Below, piece by piece: positions 44,368 to 53,373 of a stretch of DNA of 64,000 nt. Every line of letters begins with the position of its first letter. Positions within the stretch are counted from its first letter, which is position 1. The position numbers and the translations under genes were made by a program. Source of the stretch: Bacteroidaceae bacterium (GTDB lineage: Bacteria; Bacteroidota; Bacteroidia; Bacteroidales; Bacteroidaceae); NCBI GenBank assembly GCA_024398785.1, contig JAKSIO010000006.1, forward strand, positions 1 through 64,000, in the 5' to 3' direction. Below the pieces are notes generated by a model. That model did no database searches and was not told the origin of the DNA. It was given only the letters and a program-made list of their open reading frames with translations.

Positions 44368-45972
44368 ATGAAAAAGATTTTATTTGTGATTTTGGGACTT
44401 GTTCTTCTGACAGGTTGCCAGAAAGGAGAGAAAATTGAGAAACCGGTTCCTGATGATCCAAGTGAAAGCGAAATTACCGATATTCCTGTTCCGGAGTTGA
44501 AATATCGTACAGGAGGTAAGACGCATATTGTCAGTATTGATTCTGAATATGAAGCTTATGATCCGGAGCTTAAGCTACGAAGTATTAAATTGATATATTC
44601 ACTTGCACAGATTATTCAGGAATACACCAACAAGGACAGTGAATCCAGCAATTCATACAAATTGTCTGAATCTGGAGATGATGTGGCTGAACAGATTGTT
44701 TCTCTTGACGCTCAGTCTGTTGTTTCATATTTATTGCAACTCTTAACAACATCAACTTTATCCACAGCTGGAATACACACCTACACATACACGTACAAAA
44801 CGGTAAACGGCAAGGGTGAACCTACAACTGCCGTTGCTGCATTGTTCGTTCCAAAGAAGGGTATTAAAATCAAGGAGACACCTGTTCTTGTATTGCCAGG
44901 ATTCGGTATTGCACGTGCAATGGCAACATCAATCAGCGTCAGTGCTGGAATAGACTACGGTATGTCAGATTTGACAAACCTGCAATCATTGGGTGGAATT
45001 ATATCAATCATGTATGAGCTGTTGGCACGTACAGGTTACATCGTGTTGTGTCCTGATGGTCTTGGAATGGGAGATAATTATGACAACCACATGATTTGTA
45101 CAAAAACAAGTGCATATCCTGTAATTGATGCTCTGCTTGCATGCCGAGATATTGATTTTGGCAATACAGATGTACAGTGGGACGGAAAGACTGTTACCGT
45201 TCTTGGATTGAGCGAAAGTGCATATACTGCAATGGAAGTTTGCAAAGTGCTGCAGGAAGAATATGCTGATGCATTCAATGTTGTTGCCGGCGCTTGCGTT
45301 GATGGTCCGTACGATGTATCGGAGTCAATGAGAAATGCACTTTTCAACAATAACGATAAAGGAAACAGCATTATGAGTTATGCAATTCCGGTTGTATATT
45401 CTCTGTCAGATACATACGGTGCTACCCAGCCGTTCTTCAGTTATAAGAATGCATTCCGTAACGATATAGAAGGAATTGAAAATTTCCCTGAATATATAAA
45501 TGACTTCTATACAGATCCTACAAAAAACACTGATCTTAGCAGTACAACCAGTTTCTTGAAAAAAGCAATGCCTGGCATTTATAAATCTGCAATATCAGCT
45601 TTGTCCGAAGAATATCTGCAGACTATTCTTGATCCGAACAGTTTTGCATACAAATTCCTTCAGGATTGTAACTCGTTTGACAATTGGATGCCTAGAATGC
45701 CGTTTATGATATTCCAGCATCCTGCTGATAATATGATTCCGCCAAGCAACGGAGAACGTGCCATTGAGGCTTTCCGTGCCGCAGGTAGCGTAACAGCAGA
45801 TATCACATATTTCTATGAAACACTTGATTTAAACTTGGGAGGCAGCTCTAGTGCTGGAAGTTTTTTGCATGTAGGAGCAAGTTATGTTGGCATGTTCAAA
45901 GCGTTCAAGTGGATTGATAAACAGGTTTACGGAAACAGACTGATGAACCTCAATATTAAATTTGTAGACTAA
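44368..45972 (+). CDS. Lipoprotein alpha/beta hydrolase, paralogue 2
   Basis: The 534-residue product has signal MKKILFVILGLVLLTGC and C-QKGE after the lipobox, a ~25-residue linker, YRTGGKTHIVSIDSEYEAYD, then the core with TYTYKTVNGKGEPTTAVA, CPDGLGMGDNYDNHM, Ser ~282 in LGLSESAYTAMEV, acid region QHPADNMIPPSN and His in HVGASYVGMFKAFKW. The elbow is GLSES, the final Gly being Ser. The internal insert (residues ~75-130) differs most between paralogues. It is 39 bases after paralogue 1, with no terminator between. Confidence 0.88.
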   Translation: MKKILFVILGLVLLTGCQKGEKIEKPVPDDPSESEITDIPVPELKYRTGGKTHIVSIDSEYEAYDPELKLRSIKLIYSLAQIIQEYTNKDSESSNSYKLSESGDDVAEQIVSLDAQSVVSYLLQLLTTSTLSTAGIHTYTYTYKTVNGKGEPTTAVAALFVPKKGIKIKETPVLVLPGFGIARAMATSISVSAGIDYGMSDLTNLQSLGGIISIMYELLARTGYIVLCPDGLGMGDNYDNHMICTKTSAYPVIDALLACRDIDFGNTDVQWDGKTVTVLGLSESAYTAMEVCKVLQEEYADAFNVVAGACVDGPYDVSESMRNALFNNNDKGNSIMSYAIPVVYSLSDTYGATQPFFSYKNAFRNDIEGIENFPEYINDFYTDPTKNTDLSSTTSFLKKAMPGIYKSAISALSEEYLQTILDPNSFAYKFLQDCNSFDNWMPRMPFMIFQHPADNMIPPSNGERAIEAFRAAGSVTADITYFYETLDLNLGGSSSAGSFLHVGASYVGMFKAFKWIDKQVYGNRLMNLNIKFVD

Positions 45973-45996
45973 TTAGAAACACAAAATATACCCATT

Positions 45997-47625
45997 ATGA
46001 AAAGATTATTATTAATTTGTGGGTTATCACTTATACTGGCAGGTTGCCAGAAAGGAGAAGAAGAAAAGAATGTTGAACCAACACCATACGTTGATCCTAC
46101 AGATCCGGCAATTATAAATGCACCTGTGCCAGATTTGAACTACCGTACCGGCGGAACAACGCACCTTGTAAGCATCGACGCCGAGTGGGAAGCCTATGAT
46201 GTTCAGTTGAAAGCCCGCGATGTCAAACTGATTTACTCCCTTATAGGATCATTGAAGGAAATGGGTGAAAACGGGAATAGTATGTTTTCATTTGCAGATG
46301 AACAGAACAGTGAGGTTGTTGCAATGGACATTACAAAAGTATTGTCATTTATGCTGAAACTATCCCAGTCTGCAACATTTTCAACATCGGGCATACACAA
46401 CTATGCTTTCACATACAAAACAGTCAATGGCAAAGGTGAGCCTACTACAGCTACCGCTGCTCTGTTCGTTCCTAAAACAGGAATAAATATTAAAGAGGCT
46501 CCAATGCTGGTTGTCCCATTATTTGGAGCTCTTGAACGCAGCATGTCTCCATCTTTCAGTGTTAAATGTGGAATCAACTACGGTGTAGACGGATTAGACA
46601 TCGAAAAGTTGGGCAATATATTCTCTTTGTTCTATGAAATGATGGCACGTTGCGGATATGTGGTTCTTTGCGCCGACGGACTTGGATTGGGTGAGAACTA
46701 TGACAATCACATTATGTGTACCAAGGTAGCAGCTTACACGGTAATAGATGCCTTGCTGGCCTGCCGCGACATCCAGTTTGACAAGACAGATGTTCAGTGG
46801 GATAAGAAAACCGTTGACGTATTGGGTATGTCTGAAGGCGGATATACCACAATGGAAACATGTAAAGTATTGCAGGAAGAGTATTCAGATGTTTTCAATG
46901 TTTTTGCCGCCGGATGCGTTGACGGACCATATGACGTTTCCGGATCAATGATAAATGCAATTTTTGCTGATGATCTTCCTTCATGGGATATTGAAGGCTT
47001 TGCAATGGATCTTAACGTGTACTCTGTACCAGTTATTTTTGCATTGTCTGACACTTATGGTAAGGCACAGCCATTCTTCAGCTATAAGAATGCATTCCGT
47101 AACGACATCAAGGGTATCAAAAACTTCCCTGAATACTTTAATGACTTTTATACCGATCCTTCAAGGAATGTAGATATGGACAATACTACGCTATTCTTAA
47201 AGGAAACCTTGGGAGACATGTATAAATCAAACATTTCGGCTTTGTCTGAACAATATGTTGATATTTTGACCAATCCGAACAGTTTTGCTCACAAATTCCT
47301 TGTTGACTGCAATGCATTCAACAACTGGATGCCTGAAATGAACCTCATGATATTCCAGTGTATTGAAGATGATCTTATTCCTGTAAGCAATGGAGAACGC
47401 GCTATTGAAGCATTCCGTGCCGCAGGCAGCACTACAGCTGACATCACATATTTCAATGAGATTCTTGACATGGGCTTTGGAATGATCCATTTTGGAGCTT
47501 CTTTCACAGGATTCTTCAAGGCATTCAAATGGCTTGACAAATTGACATACGGAGACAGATTTTTAAATAGTGAGATTGAATTGCCTGATGCTCTGATGAA
47601 TATTCAAATACCTGCACTACATTGA
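45997..47625 (+). CDS. Lipoprotein alpha/beta hydrolase, paralogue 3
   Basis: The 542-residue product has lipobox LILAGC followed by QKGEEE. The same layout as paralogue 2 follows: YRTGGTTHLVSIDAEWEAYD, FTYKTVNGKGEPTTATA, CADGLGLGENYDNHI, nucleophile Ser ~279 in a canonical GMSEGGYTTMET elbow, acid region FQCIEDDLIPVSN, and His in IHFGASFTGFFKAFKW. It is closest to paralogue 2 by eye (shared FFSYKNAFRNDI, NFPEYxNDFYTDP). The intact catalytic triad suggests it is active. It lies 24 bases after paralogue 2; its stop overlaps the TTG start of paralogue 4. Confidence 0.88.
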   Translation: MKRLLLICGLSLILAGCQKGEEEKNVEPTPYVDPTDPAIINAPVPDLNYRTGGTTHLVSIDAEWEAYDVQLKARDVKLIYSLIGSLKEMGENGNSMFSFADEQNSEVVAMDITKVLSFMLKLSQSATFSTSGIHNYAFTYKTVNGKGEPTTATAALFVPKTGINIKEAPMLVVPLFGALERSMSPSFSVKCGINYGVDGLDIEKLGNIFSLFYEMMARCGYVVLCADGLGLGENYDNHIMCTKVAAYTVIDALLACRDIQFDKTDVQWDKKTVDVLGMSEGGYTTMETCKVLQEEYSDVFNVFAAGCVDGPYDVSGSMINAIFADDLPSWDIEGFAMDLNVYSVPVIFALSDTYGKAQPFFSYKNAFRNDIKGIKNFPEYFNDFYTDPSRNVDMDNTTLFLKETLGDMYKSNISALSEQYVDILTNPNSFAHKFLVDCNAFNNWMPEMNLMIFQCIEDDLIPVSNGERAIEAFRAAGSTTADITYFNEILDMGFGMIHFGASFTGFFKAFKWLDKLTYGDRFLNSEIELPDALMNIQIPALH

Positions 47626-49178
47626 AAAAATACGCATCTGTAATATTACTTTTTGCAGTTATACTTGTTGGCTGTCAGAAAGAAAACGGCGGACATGCAA
47701 ATGAAAAAGAGACATCCATCACAGATGTTCCCGTACCTGAACTGATGTACCGTACAGGCGGACGCCATCTGATCAGCATTGACTATGAAAGGGAGGCATA
47801 TGACCCTGAATTGAAGATACGCAGTCTTAAAACAATTGTCTCAATAGTTGAAGGACTGAAGAACACGGATGACATCAACTTCAATCCGTATGCCAAAACT
47901 GACATGAAAGCAATAACCCGAAGTGCCGATGATACCTGTGTCACAGCCATACCGGTGGAAACAATTCTGACAGAATTCCTGAAATTGTCCACAACACAAA
48001 CATTCAGCAGTACCGGAATCCATCACTATACTTTCACGTACAAGACAGTAAACGGTAAGGGAGAACCTGCAATTGCATCGGCAGTTCTGATGCTTCCTAA
48101 GAAAAGTGTATCTCTTGACGGGAATATTCCAATTATTGTCTTTCCGTACTATGCACGCATTAACCGACCATATTCTCCATCGTTATGTGTACAGCAGGGG
48201 TTGGATTATGGTGTGAAAGGTATTGCTGAAATACTTAATACCACTACTCTGATCAACGAATTCATGGCACGTTGCGGCTACGCAGTACTGCTGCCCGACG
48301 GCTTGGCTATGGGTGCCAACTATGACCTGCACAATATGTGTACAAAAACCGGAGCATATTGCATAGCCGATGCGTTGTTGGCTGCAAAAGAGATTGAACC
48401 GGGATGCACGGATGCAGCATGGGATGAGAACAGTGTTTACATGATTGGTCTTTCAGAAGGTGCATATCTTGCAATGGAAAGCAGTAAAATTATTCAGGAA
48501 GAGTACTCTGATGTTTTTACCATAAAAGGAACAGCATGTATTGACGGTCCGTATGACATTGCAGAAACAATGGCCAATACAATATTCAATGAGCCAAAGC
48601 AATATGCCGACAATGACATAACAGTGTACATACCTACACTTATGTTCTCATTGTCTGATACATATAGTGCAGCACAGCCGTTCTTCCACTACACAAATGC
48701 ATTCCGCAATGACATAGAAGGTGTAGAGAATTTGCCACAGAAGATTTTTGAATTCATGACTGACCCAGCAAATGAGAACGCATTTTCTGACGTTGAGCCA
48801 TATATCAGTAGTCTGATTGGTGAAGATTACACAAATATTCTATGTGCTTTGAATCAGGAGTATGTGGATACATTGCTCGATCCTGAAAGTTTTGCGCACA
48901 AATTCCTTGTGAACTGCAACTCTTTTGACGGATGGATGCCAAGGATGCCTCTTATGATGTTCCAGTGTCCTGCAGATGACCTGATTCCTTCCGTGTGTGC
49001 AGCCAAAGCACTTGATGCCTTTAATAATGCCGGCAGTATAACCGCTGACATTACATACTTCAATGACATTCTTGATATCGGAGACACTCATGTTGGAGCT
49101 TGCGTTTCCGGTTTGTACAAAGCTTTCAAATGGGTTGACAAACTGGAATACGGAGACAGATTGCTCAATTCAAATTAA
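47622..49178 (+). CDS. Lipoprotein alpha/beta hydrolase, paralogue 4
   Basis: The 518-residue product starts at TTG (TTGA overlap with the previous stop), signal KKYASVILLFAVILVGC, then QKENGGH and YRTGGRHLISIDYEREAYD. The core carries FTYKTVNGKGEPAIASA, LPDGLAMGANYDLHN, nucleophile Ser ~278 in GLSEGAYLAMES, acid region QCPADDLIPSVC and His in THVGACVSGLYKAFKW. All catalytic positions are intact. It overlaps the convergent Gate-domain gene by four bases and closes the plus-strand run that began with the carrier protein. Confidence 0.88.
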   Translation: MKKYASVILLFAVILVGCQKENGGHANEKETSITDVPVPELMYRTGGRHLISIDYEREAYDPELKIRSLKTIVSIVEGLKNTDDINFNPYAKTDMKAITRSADDTCVTAIPVETILTEFLKLSTTQTFSSTGIHHYTFTYKTVNGKGEPAIASAVLMLPKKSVSLDGNIPIIVFPYYARINRPYSPSLCVQQGLDYGVKGIAEILNTTTLINEFMARCGYAVLLPDGLAMGANYDLHNMCTKTGAYCIADALLAAKEIEPGCTDAAWDENSVYMIGLSEGAYLAMESSKIIQEEYSDVFTIKGTACIDGPYDIAETMANTIFNEPKQYADNDITVYIPTLMFSLSDTYSAAQPFFHYTNAFRNDIEGVENLPQKIFEFMTDPANENAFSDVEPYISSLIGEDYTNILCALNQEYVDTLLDPESFAHKFLVNCNSFDGWMPRMPLMMFQCPADDLIPSVCAAKALDAFNNAGSITADITYFNDILDIGDTHVGACVSGLYKAFKWVDKLEYGDRLLNSN

Positions 49179-50107
49179 TCGGCTTGAATTCTGGCTATCA
49201 GGCGGTAGCTCCAAATGACAATAATGGCCAGAATAAGGCGCGGAGCAATCAACCACTCCACTCCGATACCCATCATGGCAAACAGGATTGTATCCTCAAG
49301 CAGAGAATGAGATATGGAAAGATGCCAGTTCATAAGATTGGCATCTTTTTTTGTTATATATCCGCGTTCAACCTGGTCAATCAGCATTGCTCCACCATAC
49401 GACAGACCGAACACATTACCAACAAGCCACTGGAGAGCGGAAGCTGTGGGCAACCCCATAATAATCATCAGCGGTTTGAACGGTTTGGAAATGGTATTCA
49501 ACATCTCAAACTCTTCCAGCAGTGTCTGAAGGAAAATAAGGGTAACTACTATCACAACAATCAATCCTGCAAGTTTAAGTGAACTGAGGGCAAAGAGTTT
49601 CATTACCTGACCGAAAGTTGTCTGGTCGGTCAAAGGAGTTGACAGTGCAAACATGGTCTCATCGGCCGGCATAACCATATTCAGGACAAATGCCATCAGA
49701 AACGATGCCGATATTCTGAGTATAACCATCTGCCACCATTTTGAGCCCGTTTTCGTGGTTATGGTGCATTCAATGGGTAAACTGTGTGTAATAAGACACA
49801 TGACAGCCAATATGGTCGCCTGGCGCACGGAAAGGGCAATAGATGTCATTACAGCTATTGCAGGATATAGCGGAAGGAAGACACTGGTCATAAAAACAAG
49901 AGAAGCGTCTCCCGGCAGTCCGATAAGTGTAAACAAAGGCTGGACAAAATCCGCAATTACGTCTATCACACCAAAGTATTGCAAAAGACGCATTGCAAAA
50001 GATATGGGAATCATTATCTTGAGCAGCAGCAGAATAAATCTGCCTGCTCTTGGAAGTGCGTTTTTGACACACTTTGCCAGTTTTGCTATGGCAATCTCTT
50101 TTTTCAC
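49175..50107 (-). CDS. Gate-domain (nucleoside-recognition-like) membrane protein
   Basis: This 310-residue inner-membrane protein has about eight hydrophobic helices in two Gate/nucleoside-recognition repeats ([19 protein letters not shown]..., and [22 protein letters not shown] with LLEEFEML after it). The family includes spore-maturation proteins SpmA/B and nucleoside transporter parts; the substrate for this stand-alone form is unknown. It is downstream of smpB, overlapping it by four bases. Confidence 0.8.
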   Translation of the reverse strand: MKKEIAIAKLAKCVKNALPRAGRFILLLLKIMIPISFAMRLLQYFGVIDVIADFVQPLFTLIGLPGDASLVFMTSVFLPLYPAIAVMTSIALSVRQATILAVMCLITHSLPIECTITTKTGSKWWQMVILRISASFLMAFVLNMVMPADETMFALSTPLTDQTTFGQVMKLFALSSLKLAGLIVVIVVTLIFLQTLLEEFEMLNTISKPFKPLMIIMGLPTASALQWLVGNVFGLSYGGAMLIDQVERGYITKKDANLMNWHLSISHSLLEDTILFAMMGIGVEWLIAPRLILAIIVIWSYRLIARIQAD

Positions 50108-50580
50108 CCTATAATTATTGTTTTCTTGAAGGCGTTTGCCATCTCACGGCGATCGTCATTTTCTTTGATTGATTCACGTTTGTCATACTCTTTCTTACCG
50201 CGTGCCAGACCAATCACCATCTTTGCCAGTCCTTTTTCATTGATAAAAACTTTAAGCGGAACAATGGTAAGACCGGGTGTGGCGGCATCGTGAATCAAAG
50301 AACGTAACTCTTTTTTGGTAAGCAGAAGCTTGCGGTCACGTTTGGCTGCATGATTGTTGTAGGAACCGTAGAAATACTGGGCAATATTCATATTCTTAAC
50401 CCAAAGTTCTCCGTTGATTTCAGTACAATATGTATCTACCAAAGAGACCTTTGACAAACGTACGGATTTGATTTCCGTACCGGTAAGCACAATACCGGCT
50501 GTGTACGTATCAAGTATTTCATACTCAAAACGCGCCTTCTTGTTATTGATTACTATGCCGTCAGTTTTCTGCTTTTTCAT
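50104..50580 (-). CDS. smpB: SsrA-binding protein SmpB
   Basis: SmpB delivers tmRNA to stalled ribosomes. From the chosen start it is 158 residues with the OB-fold core [27 protein letters not shown], the [17 protein letters not shown] segment, [12 protein letters not shown], and the basic tail [12 protein letters not shown] that mimics a codon-anticodon duplex. A longer frame from ATG 50592 overlaps the -7 element and is excluded. No tmRNA gene is in the window. Confidence 0.96.
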   Translation of the reverse strand: MKKQKTDGIVINNKKARFEYEILDTYTAGIVLTGTEIKSVRLSKVSLVDTYCTEINGELWVKNMNIAQYFYGSYNNHAAKRDRKLLLTKKELRSLIHDAATPGLTIVPLKVFINEKGLAKMVIGLARGKKEYDKRESIKENDDRREMANAFKKTIIIG

Positions 50581-50589
50581 ATCAGTACG

Positions 50590-50597
50590 CAAAGTTA
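50590..50597 (-). promoter_or_regulatory. -7 element of smpB
   Basis: TAACTTTG on the minus strand fits TAnnTTTG, with a start near 50586 and a leader of only ~6 bases to ATG 50580. The -33 TTTG is not at standard spacing. Confidence 0.5.
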
Positions 50598-50628
50598 TTC
50601 AATTCTTTGCACATCAATACTACAAAAC

Positions 50629-50663
50629 AAAAAAAAGACTCCGAAAATCAATCCGGAGTCTTT
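50629..50663 (-). terminator. Terminator of the Fe-S scaffold/GGGtGRT unit
   Basis: On the minus strand GACTCCG and its complement (50637-50643/50654-50660) with a ~10-base loop are followed by a run of eight T. It lies 22 bases after the GGGtGRT stop. Confidence 0.9.
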
Positions 50664-50684
50664 ATCTGAAAAGTATGTCTGATA

Positions 50685-51713
50685 TTACTTCTTAGCAGCA
50701 AGAGCCTGAGCTACATCAACTGCGCAAGCTACTGAGCAACCTACCATCGGGTTGTTACCGATGCCAAGGAAGCCCATCATCTCTACGTGTGCAGGAACTG
50801 AAGAAGAACCGGCAAACTGAGCATCAGAGTGCATACGGCCCATTGTATCTGTCATACCGTATGAAGCAGGACCTGCAGCCATGTTATCCGGGTGCAATGT
50901 ACGGCCTGTACCGCCACCAGAAGCTACAGAGAAATATGGTTTGCCTGCAAGAACACGCTCTTTCTTATATGTACCTGCAACCGGGTGCTGGAAACGTGTT
51001 GGGTTTGTTGAGTTACCTGTAATTGATACATCAACGCCCTCTTTCCACATAATTGCAACACCTTCGCGTACATCGTCAGCGCCGTAGCACTTAACCTTTG
51101 AACGTGGACCGTCGCTGTAAGGGATTGTCTTTACAACCTTGAGTTTGCCTGTATAGTAGTCAAACTTTGTCTGAACGTATGTGAAACCGTTGATACGGCT
51201 GATAATCTGTGCAGCATCTTTGCCAAGACCGTTAAGGATAACACGCAACGGATTCTTGCGTACCTTATCAGCTTTAGCAGCAATCTTGATAGCACCTTCT
51301 GCAGCTGCAAAAGACTCGTGACCTGCAAGGAATGCAAAGCACTGTGTCTTCTCAGAAAGCAGACGGGCTGCAAGGTTACCATGACCAAGACCCACCTTGC
51401 GGTCATCAGCAACTGAACCAGGGATACAGAATGACTGCAAACCGATACCGATATTCTCAGCAGCTTTTACAGCGCTCTTGTCACCTGTTTTCTCACCTTC
51501 CTTAAGAGCTATGGCGCAACCGCAAACGTATGCCCACTTAGCATTTTCAAAGCAGATAGGCTGAGTTTCCTCGCAAGCTTTATAAGGATCAATACCATAA
51601 TTCTCACAAATCTGATTGGCCTCTTCAATAGAAGAAATACCGTGCGCGTTGAGAGCAGCAAGAATCTGCTTGATACGACGGTCCTGTGATTCGAATTTTA
51701 CTTCTCTGATCAT
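50685..51713 (-). CDS. GGGtGRT protein
   Basis: The 342-residue protein belongs to the family named for its glycine motif, seen here as VASGGGTGRTLHPDNMAAG. Other features are several Cys (CENYGIDPYKACEET, AYVCGCAIAL, GCSVACAVDVAQAL) and a C-terminal GNNPMVGCSVAC. The biochemical function is not established to my knowledge. It is 12 bases downstream of an Fe-S scaffold-like gene, a pairing I believe is recurrent; together they suggest an iron-sulfur or redox-linked role. Confidence 0.85.
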   Translation of the reverse strand: MIREVKFESQDRRIKQILAALNAHGISSIEEANQICENYGIDPYKACEETQPICFENAKWAYVCGCAIALKEGEKTGDKSAVKAAENIGIGLQSFCIPGSVADDRKVGLGHGNLAARLLSEKTQCFAFLAGHESFAAAEGAIKIAAKADKVRKNPLRVILNGLGKDAAQIISRINGFTYVQTKFDYYTGKLKVVKTIPYSDGPRSKVKCYGADDVREGVAIMWKEGVDVSITGNSTNPTRFQHPVAGTYKKERVLAGKPYFSVASGGGTGRTLHPDNMAAGPASYGMTDTMGRMHSDAQFAGSSSVPAHVEMMGFLGIGNNPMVGCSVACAVDVAQALAAKK

Positions 51714-51725
51714 AGTCTTACCTCC

Positions 51726-52427
51726 TTATTCTTTACGTGGGTCAATATATTTAACAGCACCTGCCTCTTTAGCAAAGCGACCATAAGTAGAAGTTACCTT
51801 CTTAAGTGCTTCGTTGGCATCGGTACCCTTCTTGATCTCGTCCATGAATTTGCCAAGATTTACAAATTCGTAACCGCAAACCTGATTGTCTTTGTCAAGA
51901 GCAATACGGTTTACATAGCCTTCAGCCATTTCAAGGTAACGTACACCTTTGGCTTTTGTGCCGTACATTGTACCAACCTGGCTGCGAAGACCTTTACCAA
52001 GGTCCTCAAGACCTGCACCGATAACAAGACCACCCTCTGAGAAAGCGCTCTGTGTACGGCCATATACAATCTGAAGGAAGAGTTCACGCATAGCTGTGTT
52101 GATAGCATCGCAAACAAGGTCTGTATTAAGGGCCTCAAGGAGAGTTTTGCCCTGAAGGATTTCAGCTGCCATAGCTGCTGAGTGAGTCATACCTGAGCAA
52201 CCGATTGTCTCTACAAGAGCTTCTTCAATAATACCATTCTTTACGTTCAGGGAAAGTTTGCATGCACCCTGCTGAGGAGCACACCAACCAATACCGTGAG
52301 TCATACCGGAGATCTCTTTAATCTCTTTTGCCTTAATCCATTTTCCTTCTTCAGGAATTGGAGCCGGTCCATGCTGCGGTCCTTTCTGAACCACGCACAT
52401 GTTTTCAACTTCGTGAGAATAAATCAT
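51726..52427 (-). CDS. NifU/IscU-like iron-sulfur scaffold protein
   Basis: From ATG 52427 the product is 233 residues. It resembles an IscU/NifU-N scaffold: GACKLSLNVKNGIIEEALVETIGCSGMTHSAAMAAEILQG contains the substrate-binding Cys and the AAE helix, and Cys also occurs in HGIGWCAPQQGAC and LNTDLVCDA. The N-terminal CVVQKGPQHGPAPIPEEGKW is extra relative to short IscU. It is upstream of, and probably co-transcribed with, the GGGtGRT gene. An upstream in-frame ATG (52466) is possible but less likely. Confidence 0.8.
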   Translation of the reverse strand: MIYSHEVENMCVVQKGPQHGPAPIPEEGKWIKAKEIKEISGMTHGIGWCAPQQGACKLSLNVKNGIIEEALVETIGCSGMTHSAAMAAEILQGKTLLEALNTDLVCDAINTAMRELFLQIVYGRTQSAFSEGGLVIGAGLEDLGKGLRSQVGTMYGTKAKGVRYLEMAEGYVNRIALDKDNQVCGYEFVNLGKFMDEIKKGTDANEALKKVTSTYGRFAKEAGAVKYIDPRKE

Positions 52428-52477
52428 AATTTTATATAATTGAATGTATATATATCCAAAACACAATTTTTCGAGTG

Positions 52478-52485
52478 CAAATTTA
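52478..52485 (-). promoter_or_regulatory. -7 element of the Fe-S scaffold gene
   Basis: TAAATTTG on the minus strand fits TAnnTTTG. It predicts a start near 52474 and a ~47-base leader. Confidence 0.5.
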
Positions 52486-52505
52486 CAAAATAAATCTTTT
52501 TTTTA

Positions 52506-52513
52506 TACCTTTG
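52506..52513 (+). promoter_or_regulatory. -7 element of the 276-residue lipoprotein gene
   Basis: TACCTTTG fits TAnnTTTG, with a start near 52517, 26 bases before the ATG. The open frame upstream of 52543 is excluded by this position. Confidence 0.6.
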
Positions 52514-52542
52514 GCATCGGAATTTTAATTAAAAAATCAAAA

Positions 52543-53373
52543 ATGAAAAGGTATATAAACCTATTGTATATTGCTTGTACCGCTTTAATCCTTGTGTCAT
52601 GCAACGGATATGAAGCCCCGTCATACACATCAACATTCCACCGCTTTGCCACTGTCACACTGAAAGACGGAGTGGCCGGTCTGTCAATTGATTACTTCAA
52701 TGAAGAGATTTCTCTGGATAATCTCAAAAGCGAACAAGATCTGATTGCATTCCAGTTAAAGCCTAATGACAGAATTCTTGCAGAAATTGCTGTCAGACAA
52801 CAATACATTCAGACATTTACGCTGCAAAGCGCAAGCAAAATGAATGTATCATATCCGGTTTTTGCTTACCCTGATTCCGCAAATGCGTATTTCAAATACA
52901 TTGACAATACAAGCGGCATTATTTTATGTTACCCCGCAATCTGGACAAACGGGCATTTTCTGAACTTTGATGTTTGCGCTACAACAAAAGGATATAGTGA
53001 GGACATCAAGTACTACCTTTGTGCCGATACCGTAATAAGAGACACCCTGTTCATGAGCATGCATGCATATATTCCAAAACCAAGTCTGGGAGGAACCAGC
53101 TATGAGAGCTACCTTACCTATGACATGTCATCACTGATATTTTCCATCAATAATGCCGAGCAGGAGGCACGGCGTAAAGCCATTGTTGAAGGCCTTAAGA
53201 ATACCGGGAAAGACCAGGCTATTGTCAAATTGATTCCTGCTGATTCAGTCTGTATCTATAACAGCAGCGATTCTCTCATCTGGTTACGTCCTTCTTACAG
53301 GGACATTATCGCACCGTCCATAAGTCTGGACTTTTTATACAATCAACAGGAAATCATTACTCCGAAAGACTGA
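52543..53373 (+). CDS. Lipoprotein of unknown function
   Basis: From ATG 52543 the product is 276 residues with signal MKRYINLLYIACTALILVSC (lipobox LVSC). The mature protein is beta-rich with a Tyr/Ser/Thr bias and a C-terminal portion (AEQEARRKAIVEGLKN...IIAPSISLDF). I recognise no family, but its size and leader resemble Bacteroidales NigD-like lipoproteins; this is a weak guess. It is monocistronic and ends 17 bases inside the end of the convergent tatD. Confidence 0.75.
   Translation: MKRYINLLYIACTALILVSCNGYEAPSYTSTFHRFATVTLKDGVAGLSIDYFNEEISLDNLKSEQDLIAFQLKPNDRILAEIAVRQQYIQTFTLQSASKMNVSYPVFAYPDSANAYFKYIDNTSGIILCYPAIWTNGHFLNFDVCATTKGYSEDIKYYLCADTVIRDTLFMSMHAYIPKPSLGGTSYESYLTYDMSSLIFSINNAEQEARRKAIVEGLKNTGKDQAIVKLIPADSVCIYNSSDSLIWLRPSYRDIIAPSISLDFLYNQQEIITPKD

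Noticed and set aside
42721..49178. Hydrolase paralogues as decaying pseudogenes
   Set aside because: All four frames are intact with signal peptides and conserved motifs; two retain the full catalytic pattern.
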